Of a stretch of 64,000 nt of DNA, positions 33,516-43,888 are shown one piece after another (the first letter of the stretch is position 1; every line of letters begins with the position of its first letter). The stretch lies in NCBI RefSeq assembly GCF_010183535.1, contig NC_071328.1, forward strand, positions 6,200,001 to 6,264,000, written 5' to 3'. Under the pieces are notes generated by a model. It searched no databases. It worked only from the letters and a program-made list of their open reading frames with translations, and was not told the DNA's origin. Position numbers and translations under genes: made by a program. This stretch comes from Caenorhabditis remanei. Taxonomy: Eukaryota; Nematoda; Chromadorea; Rhabditida; Rhabditidae.

Positions 33516-35898
33516 TTAGAAATCGTCCCTGTGTTTCGGTTTCCAATCCATCGGAATAACGATTTTCATCAAATGAAATCCTTCATTCCCATCAAAATAA
33601 TGTCCATCGTATTCCAGAATTCGACCAGAATTCAGAGTGAAGCTTATCGCGAATCTGAAAAGAAATATAGTGAGAGATGTATTGAAGCACCATTTATACT
33701 CACTCAAAGGATCGTTTCCATGATATTTCAGCCTTCATCAGATGGCTAAAAATACTATTTTTATCGAAATCCGGAGAGCTCGGTTTGAATCGAAACTCGA
33801 GAACAGAACCGGGTCCAGGATAACTTTCCAACCAATTCTGAAATAATGGATAATGTTTTGGAATCTCAAAATACAGTCTGCAGTCTCAAAAGGAATCTCA
33901 AAATACAGTCTTCAGTCTCAAAAGGAATCTCAAAATACAGTCTTTCAACAATTCAATTTTTATGAGACGAGGTCGGAAAGGTTGCACAGGACTGATATAA
34001 AACGACTTCACTGTGAAAATGTGACAGTGAACACTTCTTACCTCCAATCTCTTTTTCACTCCCTTCTCCGTGATATTCGGAGAATTCAAAACCATCGTTC
34101 CCAATTCTTTAATCCCTTCCAATTGCTCATCATTCATATCACATTCACATATTAGGTTGATTCATAATTTTCTGCAATTTTTCGATAAAAGTTTGCTTCT
34201 ATTTTCTCAAATCCAGAAAGATTTCTAGAATTCGAAATATTGTTTATCAGCATCGATGGTCTTCTGACAAGATTTTGGTAGTTTACTGATTCTCTCCGCG
34301 TAGACAATCCATTCGAAATCATTTGAAAAGGAAACTTGCTTATTTTTGATATCCCCTTTTCATTTGGAATTTTCCCCATTTAAATGTCGTCGGAGTCAAG
34401 CTAAATGTTTGTAATTCAAGGGAAGAAGGATGGATCAACACGATGAAAGAAAAAGAATTGTCCAGCCAGATGGCAACAGTTTGTTGTGGGTTACTTTCGC
34501 AACACATGAACAAGCGCTGTCGTACTGAAAACGTCGTTTTGTTATATCTCCCCATCCTGGAGTCACATGATTTTGAATTTATTTAAATAAGAACCGTGAA
34601 CATCTGATGTTACTTTTCTGTCCTCGTTCAGGAGTTCCGACCGCGCCACCCAGAGTACTGAGTCTCAGATTCAAAAACCACTTTTTTTAGGTTTGAGAAC
34701 ATACATAGCGCGCAAATCTTAGTCCACACATTGTACTTTTCTCACATCGTTAGAGTAACAACTCCACTACTTATTTCTAATAAATAAAAAGTTCGACCAT
34801 ACGTGTGTTGGGGGGAAAAGTACTAAGAACCAATTTAGGTCCATGTGATGTGCCATTTTATATTGTTCCAAAACGTGTGGTATGTAACGACGAATTTTCT
34901 CATTCCGATAAATGGTTTCTATCCATGAACTACAGTTACATTAGTCACCCTTAATAAAGTTGACAACCTAAGGGTGGTTTGATACAGATTCGTTTCTACG
35001 ATTCCCTGCAATAACTCCAAATCTAGCTCGGACCGCTGAAAGAGAAGAACTTTTTCAGTCAGATCCAAGTTTCTTGTTTCAAATTTTTTGAATCAAAATG
35101 TATTTGGGTTAAAACAAGGAGACTTTTGTTAACATACATCAGCAACTTCTTTTTGAATGACGTAATTTTTAGTCCAGAAACAAATGAAAACAAAATCATG
35201 TTTCAAAAACGCAAAAAGTTGCGTGTAAATCCAAGCTCCGTTCAGGGCGAGAAAAAGAGCGAGAAGTAAAAATTTGAAAGTGTAACAAGAACTTGAGTAG
35301 GTCTACCAAACACAAAAACAACCAAATCGAAAAACAACCCCTGCGCCGAGAAATTAAAACGACAACCGGCAACCTCGAAAATTGCAGAAAATTATGAATC
35401 AACCTAATAACATCAACTGTTTCTCGACATTTCTCAACTGATCCATTTCACCCATTCCCTCGATTAATTCCTTTTCTGTTATATTCAAAATCTCCATCGG
35501 TCCATCCACCAATTCCAACCAAAATTTGACTTTTTGGTCTCCGAGACAAAACGAGAGAAACTGATTGCATTGGATCTTTTGAAGACTTTTTGGAATAGGA
35601 ATAGTTGTGTTATTCAGTTCAAAAATTTCACATTCCAAGAGTCCATTCTCGATAAATTCTTCACATAATTCAGAAGATATCGAGTGAATTTCTCCGGTTT
35701 TTGTGAATGAATTTCCATTTCTAAATATCGCTTATGTGTGTCTATTGAATCAAAATAAACTCACCTTTGAATGTCTACAGTATCAGAGCCGGGTGTAGAA
35801 TAAATATAAGTACCAATTTCATCACAAACTATTGAAATTGATATTTTTCCATCATCATTTTTCACTTCATGGATTGAAAATCTTTTCACTTTGGTCAT
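33516..35898 (-). pseudogene. F-box-like/FBA-type array gene D, disrupted by mariner
   Basis: Exons 35898-35765, 35720-34042 (interrupted by the mariner at 34152-35407), 33837-33704 and 33654-33516. Ignoring the element and one TA, the four exons total 828 nt in a single open frame (275 residues), so the host gene has no other visible lesion. Compared with its neighbours it lacks the first F-box-like exon and starts at MTKVKRFSIHEVKNDDGKIS. Later family landmarks are present: WLELVDGPMEILNIT, DMNDEQLEGIKELG, NITEKGVKKRLE, and a last exon SGRILEYDGHYFDGNEGFH. The element separates the part corresponding to exon 4 into two, which should abolish or truncate the product. Divergent from gene E, with start codons 161 nt apart. 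Confidence 0.82.
34152..35407 (-). mobile_element. Defective mariner element, copy 2, inside array gene D
   Basis: Also exactly 1256 bp, with the same termini and TA duplication (34150-34151 and 35408-35409), in reverse orientation to copy 1. Every stretch I compared across the element is identical to copy 1, including the stop codons in the transposase remnant. The insertion is in an exon of array gene D. Separate TA duplications and unrelated flanks show two independent insertions rather than a duplicated block. Confidence 0.9.
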
Positions 35899-36059
35899 AA
35901 TTTCAGTGAATTGAGAATGAATTCTGAAAATGAAAGTCTCAAAATGTCAATGTAAACAAATAGAATACCAGAAAGTTTATATGAGTCATTGGGCTGACAA
36001 ACAGCGAGAGTAAACAGAAAGAATCGATAAGAAACTCATAAACGTTTGACTGAAAGAGA

Positions 36060-37293
36060 ATGAATGACGTGGTCGAAACCTGTTGGACCTCTATTCCAGT
36101 TACAGTAAAACAGTTTCTTCTGAAGTTTTCGGATTATGACTCTAGGTGGGTGACGGTTATTTAGTTTTATGAATTCTCATGTACCAAAAAATTTTCACAT
36201 GCAATCTAAAACTATGCTCTCGTGATGACAAAGCTCTCGTGGATTCCACAAGATATGTTCCAGACGTGATTTCGATAGGTGAAGAGCCAGGAAGAACCGG
36301 GGAAAATGTGAGAAGGCGCCAAGCAAAACAAGCGTTTTAATTTTAATTTCAGTCCACAATATACCTCCGATACGAATCTCTGATTTTAACTGTAACTGAA
36401 AGAAATGGAATCACAAAGGTCTCCACCAACTCCTCTATTGAATACAACACCATAAAAAGCCGTTATGATGTAGCAAGACTTTGGGTGGAGAAAATCAAAA
36501 ACAGAGGAAAAATTGTAGCGAATCGAATCAAAATATTAAATGTAACACGTATCTGATTCACTAGCTAAGTCAACATATTCAATTTTTAGTTTTCAATGAC
36601 TCCGCCGGACGACTGGATTCTGAAATGTGATCACCTAGAAATTCGGATGGTTCCATCTCAAAATTTGTCCTCGTGGCTTCAGAAAACCATTCCAAAACTT
36701 AAGACTTTAGATGTCCAAATGTGGAAAATCGATAAGATATTTGGAATGGATCAAGTGAAAAACACAAGTGAAATGTTGAAATTATCCAGAAATGTATCCA
36801 TAACAGATGGGGAGTTGGAGACGATTCTGGCTCCGAGTATAGCTATAGTTTCTGATGGAAAAATAACTGGAAATGGGGCAAAGAAAGCATTCAGAGTGAG
36901 TTTTCAAAATGCTTTTCTGTTAATACTTCAAGATTTCAAACTAAGTTTCTTTAAAATGGTTTTTTTGAAGAAATATGTTGAAAATTCGCGCCCCGGCGAC
37001 AGATTCGAACTGAGATTACCTATTTTCTCGAATTTCGACCATAGAGATTTATTTGACAATAAGTGGATCAGAGAGGAAGTTCTTACAGAGGATGTGACTA
37101 TGGGAGAGTACATGTAAGTGATTTTCTAAGTCTGAAAATATGTCAGCATTTCAGATACCGCATCAATGGAGGATTTGAGAACATTCATGGAGTTGAGTCA
37201 ATACCAAATGTCATAATTTATTACTTCTTCGAATATATAATTATCAGAGCATTTCATTGTATGGAACCTGACCCTCCGCCAACTTTTTATTGA
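36060..37293 (+). CDS. F-box-like/FBA-type array gene E (inverted member, one abnormal splice acceptor)
   Basis: The only plus-strand member. Exons 36060-36145, 36199-36307, 36353-36541, 36590-36895, 36971-37113 and 37155-37293 total 972 nt (323 residues). Landmarks: CWTSIPVTVKQFLLKFSDYD, CNLKLCSRDDKALVDSTRY, RYDVARLWVEKIKNRGKI, SITDGELETIL, ITGNGAKKAF and RINGGFENIHGVESIP. Exon 2 is preceded by attttcAC instead of attttcAG; the nearest true AG upstream (ttatttag) leads quickly to a stop. Exon 5 uses a weak tttgaag acceptor, and its intron is open in frame, so retention is possible. Exon 3 is shorter than in A-C and lacks the FTIWFIG signature. It may be a fresh pseudogene or use a non-canonical GT-AC intron. 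Confidence 0.7.
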
Positions 37294-37339
37294 GAACTGA
37301 ATGCAAAACTTCATTGAATCACATGCTATTGATTGTCCA

Positions 37340-38640
37340 TTAGACTAATGAGAGTTGATCAAAATCTATATCGTTATACTCGGAGTCTTCGTCGTCTTTA
37401 TCCAAACTATATAATGAAACAGATCTGCCTCTTTTCAGTGTTTCACAAGTAATATTTGCTCGATCGGGAGTGAATCGAACTCTCAAATCCTGTGGCTCAT
37501 TGAACCCATTTTCATTTTGGAAACCAGTTAGTTTGATTCTGAAAATAATAGGAAAATGTGGGACTTTATTCTGGTTAACAATGGTTTTACCTGAAAATAC
37601 TTGACGAGTATTCTGGAATTCGAAGTTTCCGAAAGATCACCGATTCCGGGATCAACCGAGAAAAGTCATAATCCCTTGGTAGTTGAAAGAAGATCTCGAT
37701 TCGATCATTTTCTCGGCGATTTTTGAGATAGTACTGAAGATAGGGCGCGGGTTTCTTTTTGTGTTCTTTCCAGTTTCCCTCACCTCCAAATATTTTTTCA
37801 CTGCATTTACAGTAATCAAATCCGATCTAATGATAAAGTTCGTTGCCTTCACTCTTTCCAACTGCTCATCCGTCATATTCGAATCAACATCGATTTTTAA
37901 ACTTTCAGAAGAGTCCAACATTCTATCATTTACTTCTATCAAAGTACCGTCTCCTCCCGCAATTTCCAAACTGTTAAACTTTCTAGAAATACATTGATTC
38001 AGCCAAGTGACGTCATATCCGCCACGTAGTCCGTATAAAGTCAGATTGTCACATTTGATACGCCAATTGGGAGACGGCGCATGTGGAAACTGAAAGAAAT
38101 TTTAGTTTCGTGTCTAGCAACGATAAGCTCACCAGTACAATACTGATCGTTGAAGCATGAGTTATTCCAAATCTATTATGATAATTATCCAAGAATCTTC
38201 TGTACAAATCGTATCGATTTTCATGTTTTATTTCAGAGAACTCATGAATTAATTCTCCATTCCATGCCCGATCAACTCGAGTCACATTCTCTTTCCCAAT
38301 GAACCAGATTGTAAATGAATCAATATCACAACGGATTATTGTCTGAAAGTGAGAAAGTAGTCGGTCTGAATACTGTTTTGTTTACTCACCTTAGTATTTA
38401 TATCCATCTCACTGAAAACTTCCGAAATCGAGAGTCTATTTGCTTTGAAACTAATCGAACTCACAAAAGAATAATCACTTTTTGAGCAAAGTCTCATGTT
38501 GCATCTAAAAGAAATGAACAGTTGGACATCCGGATTAGTAGATCTCACCTGGATTCATAGTCCAAAAAACCAATAATATATCTTTTCACGTCATTTGTGA
38601 TAGTGGACCATTCAACGGGTGTTTGTGAATAAGGTATCAT
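37340..38640 (-). CDS. F-box-like/FBA-type array gene F
   Basis: Six exons (38640-38549, 38504-38390, 38342-38133, 38089-37784, 37733-37591, 37538-37340), 354 residues. N-terminal extension MIPYSQTPVEWSTITND precedes VKRYIIGFLDYESR and CNMRLCSKSDYSFVSSISF. Exon 3 has TIIRCDIDSFTIWFIGKENV, exon 4 SNMTDEQLERVKATNFIIRS, exon 5 YYLKNRRENDRIEIFFQLP. The end diverges from the FENVHGV pattern (LTGFQNENGFNEPQDLRV) and finishes in an acidic tail (DKDDEDSEYNDIDFDQ). Splice sites are canonical. It is tail to tail with gene E, stops 46 nt apart. Confidence 0.82.
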
Positions 38641-39786
38641 TGTTGAGTTCTGAAAATTATCATTTAAAAAATAATGAGTATACGGGAGAAATACGAGTGA
38701 CAGATTTGATAACTCAATGAAGTTTCATAGATCGATATAATGTTGTCAAAAAGCGAAAGGTGAGTTGGAAACGAATGAGAGAAATAGACGAAAAAGGAAA
38801 AAGTAAAACAGAGAAGAGGAAATTGAAGGTTGGAAAACATTTCATCACAATTTTTGATGGGCGAATGAAAATTCTTGGATCCCTGGATAAAGGCTTCCGA
38901 CTATATTTTTGTGAATGGAACGTTTTAATAAATTTTGTTTGACATGTACACAAATAAGTTTTCGACGGACCAACTGATTTCAAACCGTAACCATTTTGTG
39001 AAAAATTTAAAGATAAAGACTTCTGAAAAAAACATACATTACTACGGATATTTTGTGTTACTGTTCAGATTTCGGATTGTATATACACGTAATTTCAAGC
39101 CTGTTATTCGTCGAAATCGTCGACTGACTTCCTAAATTCATGGAATACTCCCAACCTTCATAATCAAAAACAATAATCAAATTTGGTAGACATTCACCGA
39201 CAGAACACAATTATGTCTCAATTCTTGGCAGAAACTCATAAGTTTACTTTTATAGATAAAATAGAAAATAGTCGTTGATTATATATGGAACATGGAACAT
39301 GAATACAACATGTCAACATGTCAACATGTCACAACTGAAACGATGAGAAGATTTAAAAGAGAGAATGTGAATGATAAAATATGAAGAAAATTCCGAAAAA
39401 GAGGTGCCTCTAAACTCAGATAACGATTGCACAGGGAAGCTACGAAAACCGAGAGTTTTATGAAGAAATCACAATCAAACTTCTTGCCGTTCTATTACAT
39501 GTTATAACAGAACGGCTAAATAAAAAGGTTTCCAAATAAAATGCAAATTTCCATAAAAATTTAAAAATTGTTTAACTCGCAGGACCCACTTTAAAAAAAC
39601 TTTTTTCACAGATAAAACTTTAGACTGAACTATCTTGAAATAAAATTCGTCAGTGTCTTCTGTAGTGTCTAACTCTAGGAAGCTAGATCATCTGGTATTC
39701 TGCTAATCGTCACAAATCTTGTTCCATGAAAAAAGTGGCACTGTTTGATCCAATGACAAGTAAAACCAAAACATTGAAAACAGAAA
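38641..39786. other. Intergenic region between array genes F and G
   Basis: 1.1 kb, AT-rich. It contains a short direct repeat of atgtcaac (about 39310-39330) and the hairpin GCCGTTCT...AGAACGGC at 39486-39516. No coding exon seen. Confidence 0.4.
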
Positions 39787-42410
39787 TTATCTTCTCCTTC
39801 TATTATTCTTCTTCTTCTTCTGTGTTTTCTTTTTTCTCTTCACAGTCTTCTTCTTTTTGTTGTTCTTATTCTTCTTCTGTTTCATACTCTTCTCCCTCTG
39901 CTTCCTTTTATCCTCTTCTATTTTCTTCAACTCTTTGTCATCGATAACGTAACAGCCAACTGTAAAATGGGGGTACGGCTGTGGCCAACCGATAGTAACC
40001 CCTCTTGGATTGTTCACTCCATGTACATTCTCAATTCCTTCCAACATCCACCTGAACTACTATTGTGATTATATAGAAAAGTATGTATCATTGTTACAGA
40101 GCAAGTCTCATGATTTGTTGAAAAATAATATATGTATCTTACATGCGAAACGGAGCTTCTGGCACCAATCCTGTTGATTTCGGTTCTAAGAACTCCATTA
40201 GCTGTTCGTAGTTGAATTTACCAATATCGAGAGAGATCTTCATACGGTCAGTTTTCTTGCCGTTTTTGATGAAATACTGAAAAATAATGTTTGTCTGTAA
40301 ATCTGTTTGTCTATCTTACATCCAAATACTTGATCAGTCCATTTGTAGTGATACGATTGGAGTGAAGCCAAACATCAGTGGCTTTCACTGTTCCCAACTG
40401 ATCATCCGTCATGTCATTTTCCGATATGAGGTTTAATTTATCAGTAGCTTCCAACATTCTTTCATCGACTGCCCAATCAAGATTTGTTACATCGAAGATT
40501 TCCAAACTTTTGTATTTTCGAGAAACGGATGCATTGAGCCAATCCAACGGTCCTTCAAAGATTTCGAAGTTGTCGCATTTGATTTTCCAATTTGGAGACG
40601 GTGAAAATGAAACCTGTAAGAAAAAACATTCAAACTCAACTGTCTGAACTGTGAATACTTATATAGAATGTTTTAGGATAACAAATCCTGAATTTATTAT
40701 TCAAATATCTCAGACATTGAAAAAAAGAAAAACTTGACAAACTACAATAAAAATTATGGAGTGTAGGTAGAGACCGCAACATTTTTTACAAACCCAATTT
40801 TCCATTAAAATTTTCATCCTGCCCTGTTCTTCAGGTGAATGGAAGTACATTCCCAAAAATTTTCCCTAAAATATTCACACTCTCCGAAGTTACAGGCCAT
40901 TTTGTGAGGCAAGGCTTCTACTGAATTTCTCTTGGGGAATTCTTTCGTTTTCCTGACCACGCAAAAAATATTTTCTGTTTTCACGTTCAATCCATCCATT
41001 TTTTGCAAAATTCCGAAAAGTTCGAATCCAGAAACCCTTTGATTCAAAAGTGTTATCCACTGAACTAAATGACCACAAATGTGACGCTGATAATTGGAAA
41101 ATATATTTTTGACGTGATTTTTTGAAATTCAAGAGAATTTTTTGATGGATTTTCAGCATATTTCGAGATAAATCATCAAATATCTAAAGTTCTACAATAC
41201 GGATTTTTTAATTTCTAAGTGGGTCTAGATCGAAATTTTGCGTAGATTCTGATTCCGTCGAGAAACGATGCGAGTCTGACTTGCATTAACCTGAACTGTA
41301 GGAAAAACTACTTTTCTTTTTGAACCTGTTGTCTTCTGACACCGAAAAAACCACATTTTACGAATCAAGCGCTTTCCAAATCTTGTCCCGAGGTACCTGA
41401 AGAGATTTCCGAAAACAATATGTCAGAAAATATATAGGTAATCACTGTAAATTTTTTGAAGTGATTCCTCGAAGTTCAGCTGGCTCCCAAAAAAATTCTA
41501 CAACACGAAAATTAAATTTTCTTTCAAACCCTATTAGAGCATGTCAAGAACTACTAGAAACAGTGAAAAAACGATGCGAGTCTGACCTACAACGATCTCA
41601 ACGTGACATTTTTCTGTTCGAAGCAAAACTTTGTTTCACTTTTCTGAGAAAACTAAACATTTGGGTGAAACGAAAGTGTGTTCATCGAATTCTACGTACT
41701 CGATTACATAGGGGGAAAAAGTTTTCATTCTGTTTCAGCATTCTGGGCTCTCACCGTCAAACATTTCGATAATCTCAAAATGACGTCCCAAGAGAAGAAA
41801 ATGAATAACTTCGCCCACGTTCATTGCGGTCCCTAAGTGTAGGGAATGAATATGTTACAAACTCACCATTACAATATGAACACTTGTTGCATTCAGCATC
41901 CCGAATTTCTGATGATATTTATCCAAAAATCTTCGACTCCTATCATAATGATCCTCTTGTCTAATTTCTTTGTATTTTTCTATTTTCTCTCCATTCCATC
42001 CTCTTTCAATTTCTGTTGTATTATCTTTTTTAATGAACCAGATCGAAAATGAATCAATTCCAATATGGACCCCTTCCTGAAAACAAAGTTTTCCGCATTT
42101 TCTGTGTCCTGCAGTCCCGATAATCACTCACCTCGTCTCGGTCGTTAACTCCTCTAATCAAGATATTATTTGCTTTGAATTTCGTCATATTCACCAGATA
42201 ATAATCACTTTTAGAGCATAGTTTCATGCTGCATCTGAAAAAATAACATGCGGGCATTCCGACAGACAGATTTCACCTGGAACCATAATCCAAATGTCCA
42301 ACGACAATTCTTCTCACATCATTTGTCATTTTACTCCAATGAGCCAGAGTAGATGGAGTCGTCGGTGGCATCTCTTTCAGATTTTTCAGTTGTCGAGTTT
42401 CTAGCGGCAT
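39787..42410 (-). CDS. F-box-like/FBA-type array gene G with polybasic C-terminal tail
   Basis: Six exons (42410-42277, 42234-42132, 42076-41867, 40613-40320, 40276-40143, 40051-39787), 379 residues. The N-terminus is extended (MPLETRQLKNLKEMPPTTPS) before MTNDVRRIVVGHLDYGSR and CSMKLCSKSDYYLVNMTKF. Later landmarks: SFSIWFIKKDNTTEIERGWN, DMTDDQLGTVKATDVW, IENVHGVNNPRG. The third intron is 1.25 kb, far longer than the others, and carries repeat-like sequence. After YVIDDKELKKIEEDK the protein ends in about 45 residues that are mostly Lys, Arg and Asn, ending KKKKNNRRRR. This tail is absent from the other members and lies in a simple (ttc/ctt)-rich tract on the plus strand. It could be a nuclear/nucleolar signal or a low-complexity read-through extension. 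Confidence 0.78.
41005..41085 (-). other. tRNA-like remnant in gene G intron
   Basis: On the minus strand the sequence tggtcatttagttcagtgg, then aacacttttgaatcaaaggg and ggattcgaac resembles a D-arm, anticodon region and T-loop in the right order. Acceptor and T-stems do not pair, so it is at best a decayed tRNA or tRNA-derived repeat. Confidence 0.25.
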
Positions 42411-43888
42411 TCTTACCGGATGCGTCCAAGTTTCCACTAAAACTTTACTTTTTAGTTACAAACTTTACAGAGAAAAGCGAAAGAGTACGAATAAGAGCAA
42501 CCGAAAGTGTAATGGAGTAACCAAGGAAACCAAATGTAAACATGAGAGATATGAAGTAAGGATGAGATAAAAAAGAAAAAAAGAGAGAATAAAATTAGAA
42601 ATGCGGACAAAAGACGATGAAAAGTAGACTCTTAAAGTAAAAGGAAGGCTCTGGATGACACGGAGAAGTAATTGAATAATCAAAAATGAACACTTGGCTG
42701 TGCACACGTCCTACAGTAACAAATCATGAAAAAGTAGTCACACAATTTGTAGGGAAAAAATTCTGGATTCCTTATATATTACAACACAGATAACTCCTTC
42801 ATTGAAAAAAATCTTGATAAGAAACCACATATGTTTATTGATAAAAGCTTCACAGTTTATTTATTTCAGAAAAAGAAGCAGACATTAGGTGTTTCCGGAG
42901 CTGAACTTTTCTGAAACATTGACTCGAAACTGGAGTTTATCTAACTATTTTTTAGGAGATCCATCATGACCAATGTCCGCCGACTCCCTCCTTTCCTTCA
43001 TTGTGGACCGGGCAAACAATTGAAACCGATATTTTGAGTTTACCTGAGTGTCACTTTATTTTTTTGATTTTAAAGATGCCTAACTAGTCCGTACGCAGTT
43101 CTTCATCGATCTGATTTCCAACATCAAACCTGACTTCCAATATTTGCGAAAAAGGAAAACATTTTCAGATATCAATCGTTTCCTGCCAAAGCATTTTCCT
43201 AACCAAATTTGATTGAAGATGTCACGAGAACGGGGGAGACATCAGAGTAATAAATTTCTCTAATCCGAAAAGATTACTGAGCTTTTCCTGCTCCACCTTC
43301 CGAATTGTTACAAGCTCATTCTTCCTGCTGAAAACTCCTTTTGAGAAGAAGTGATGAGCAGAAAGAAATATAAGAATTGAGACATCTCGGCATCTGGATC
43401 TTCGGACACACAGACAGACCCTCTATTGCCTCCTCCTTTCCTCTTTGAATAACAAACAGTGTGTAGCTAATTAGCACCTCTCAAGTGGTTTGATTCTTCT
43501 CGTCACCTCCTTCTTCTCAATAATTTTCCCAAATCCTTCTGACATCCATGTCTCCACAAAAGGACCTCGCTTTCATCCTTTTCTTCGGGGACCGAAAGGG
43601 AATATAAAATACAATTACGACTGGGAAGAGACGTAGCAGCTGTCAGTGACATATTCAGAAGACGGAGACAGTGGAGCATACAGAGAGACGCAGACAGATG
43701 GGTCCGTTCTCTTCCCATTGTGTATTTCTCTCTTTCTCAGTGTCCCTCTCAACTCTCTTGGGTGGCCTTGTCCTCTTCTTTTCTTCTATTCCCTTCCAAT
43801 ACACCACTCCCCACTATTGTGTTGACACCAACTTGTTCATGTAAATCTGTGCATTTCATTTTTTGTTTCTTTCAAACGCTTCTTAATT
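42411..43888. other. Upstream region of mab-20
   Basis: About 1.5 kb without supportable exons between the F-box-like array and the semaphorin gene. Pyrimidine-rich stretches at 43400-43530 and 43700-43800 would suit promoter sequence. Confidence 0.45.

Noticed and set aside
31343..35407. One long palindrome made by a single duplication event
   Set aside because: Each arm is a complete element with its own TIR pair and TA duplication, and the outer flanks are unrelated, so two insertions are the simpler account.
36984..37020. tRNA T-loop-like string agattcgaactgag
   Set aside because: It lies in a coding exon of array gene E and aligns with its paralogues.
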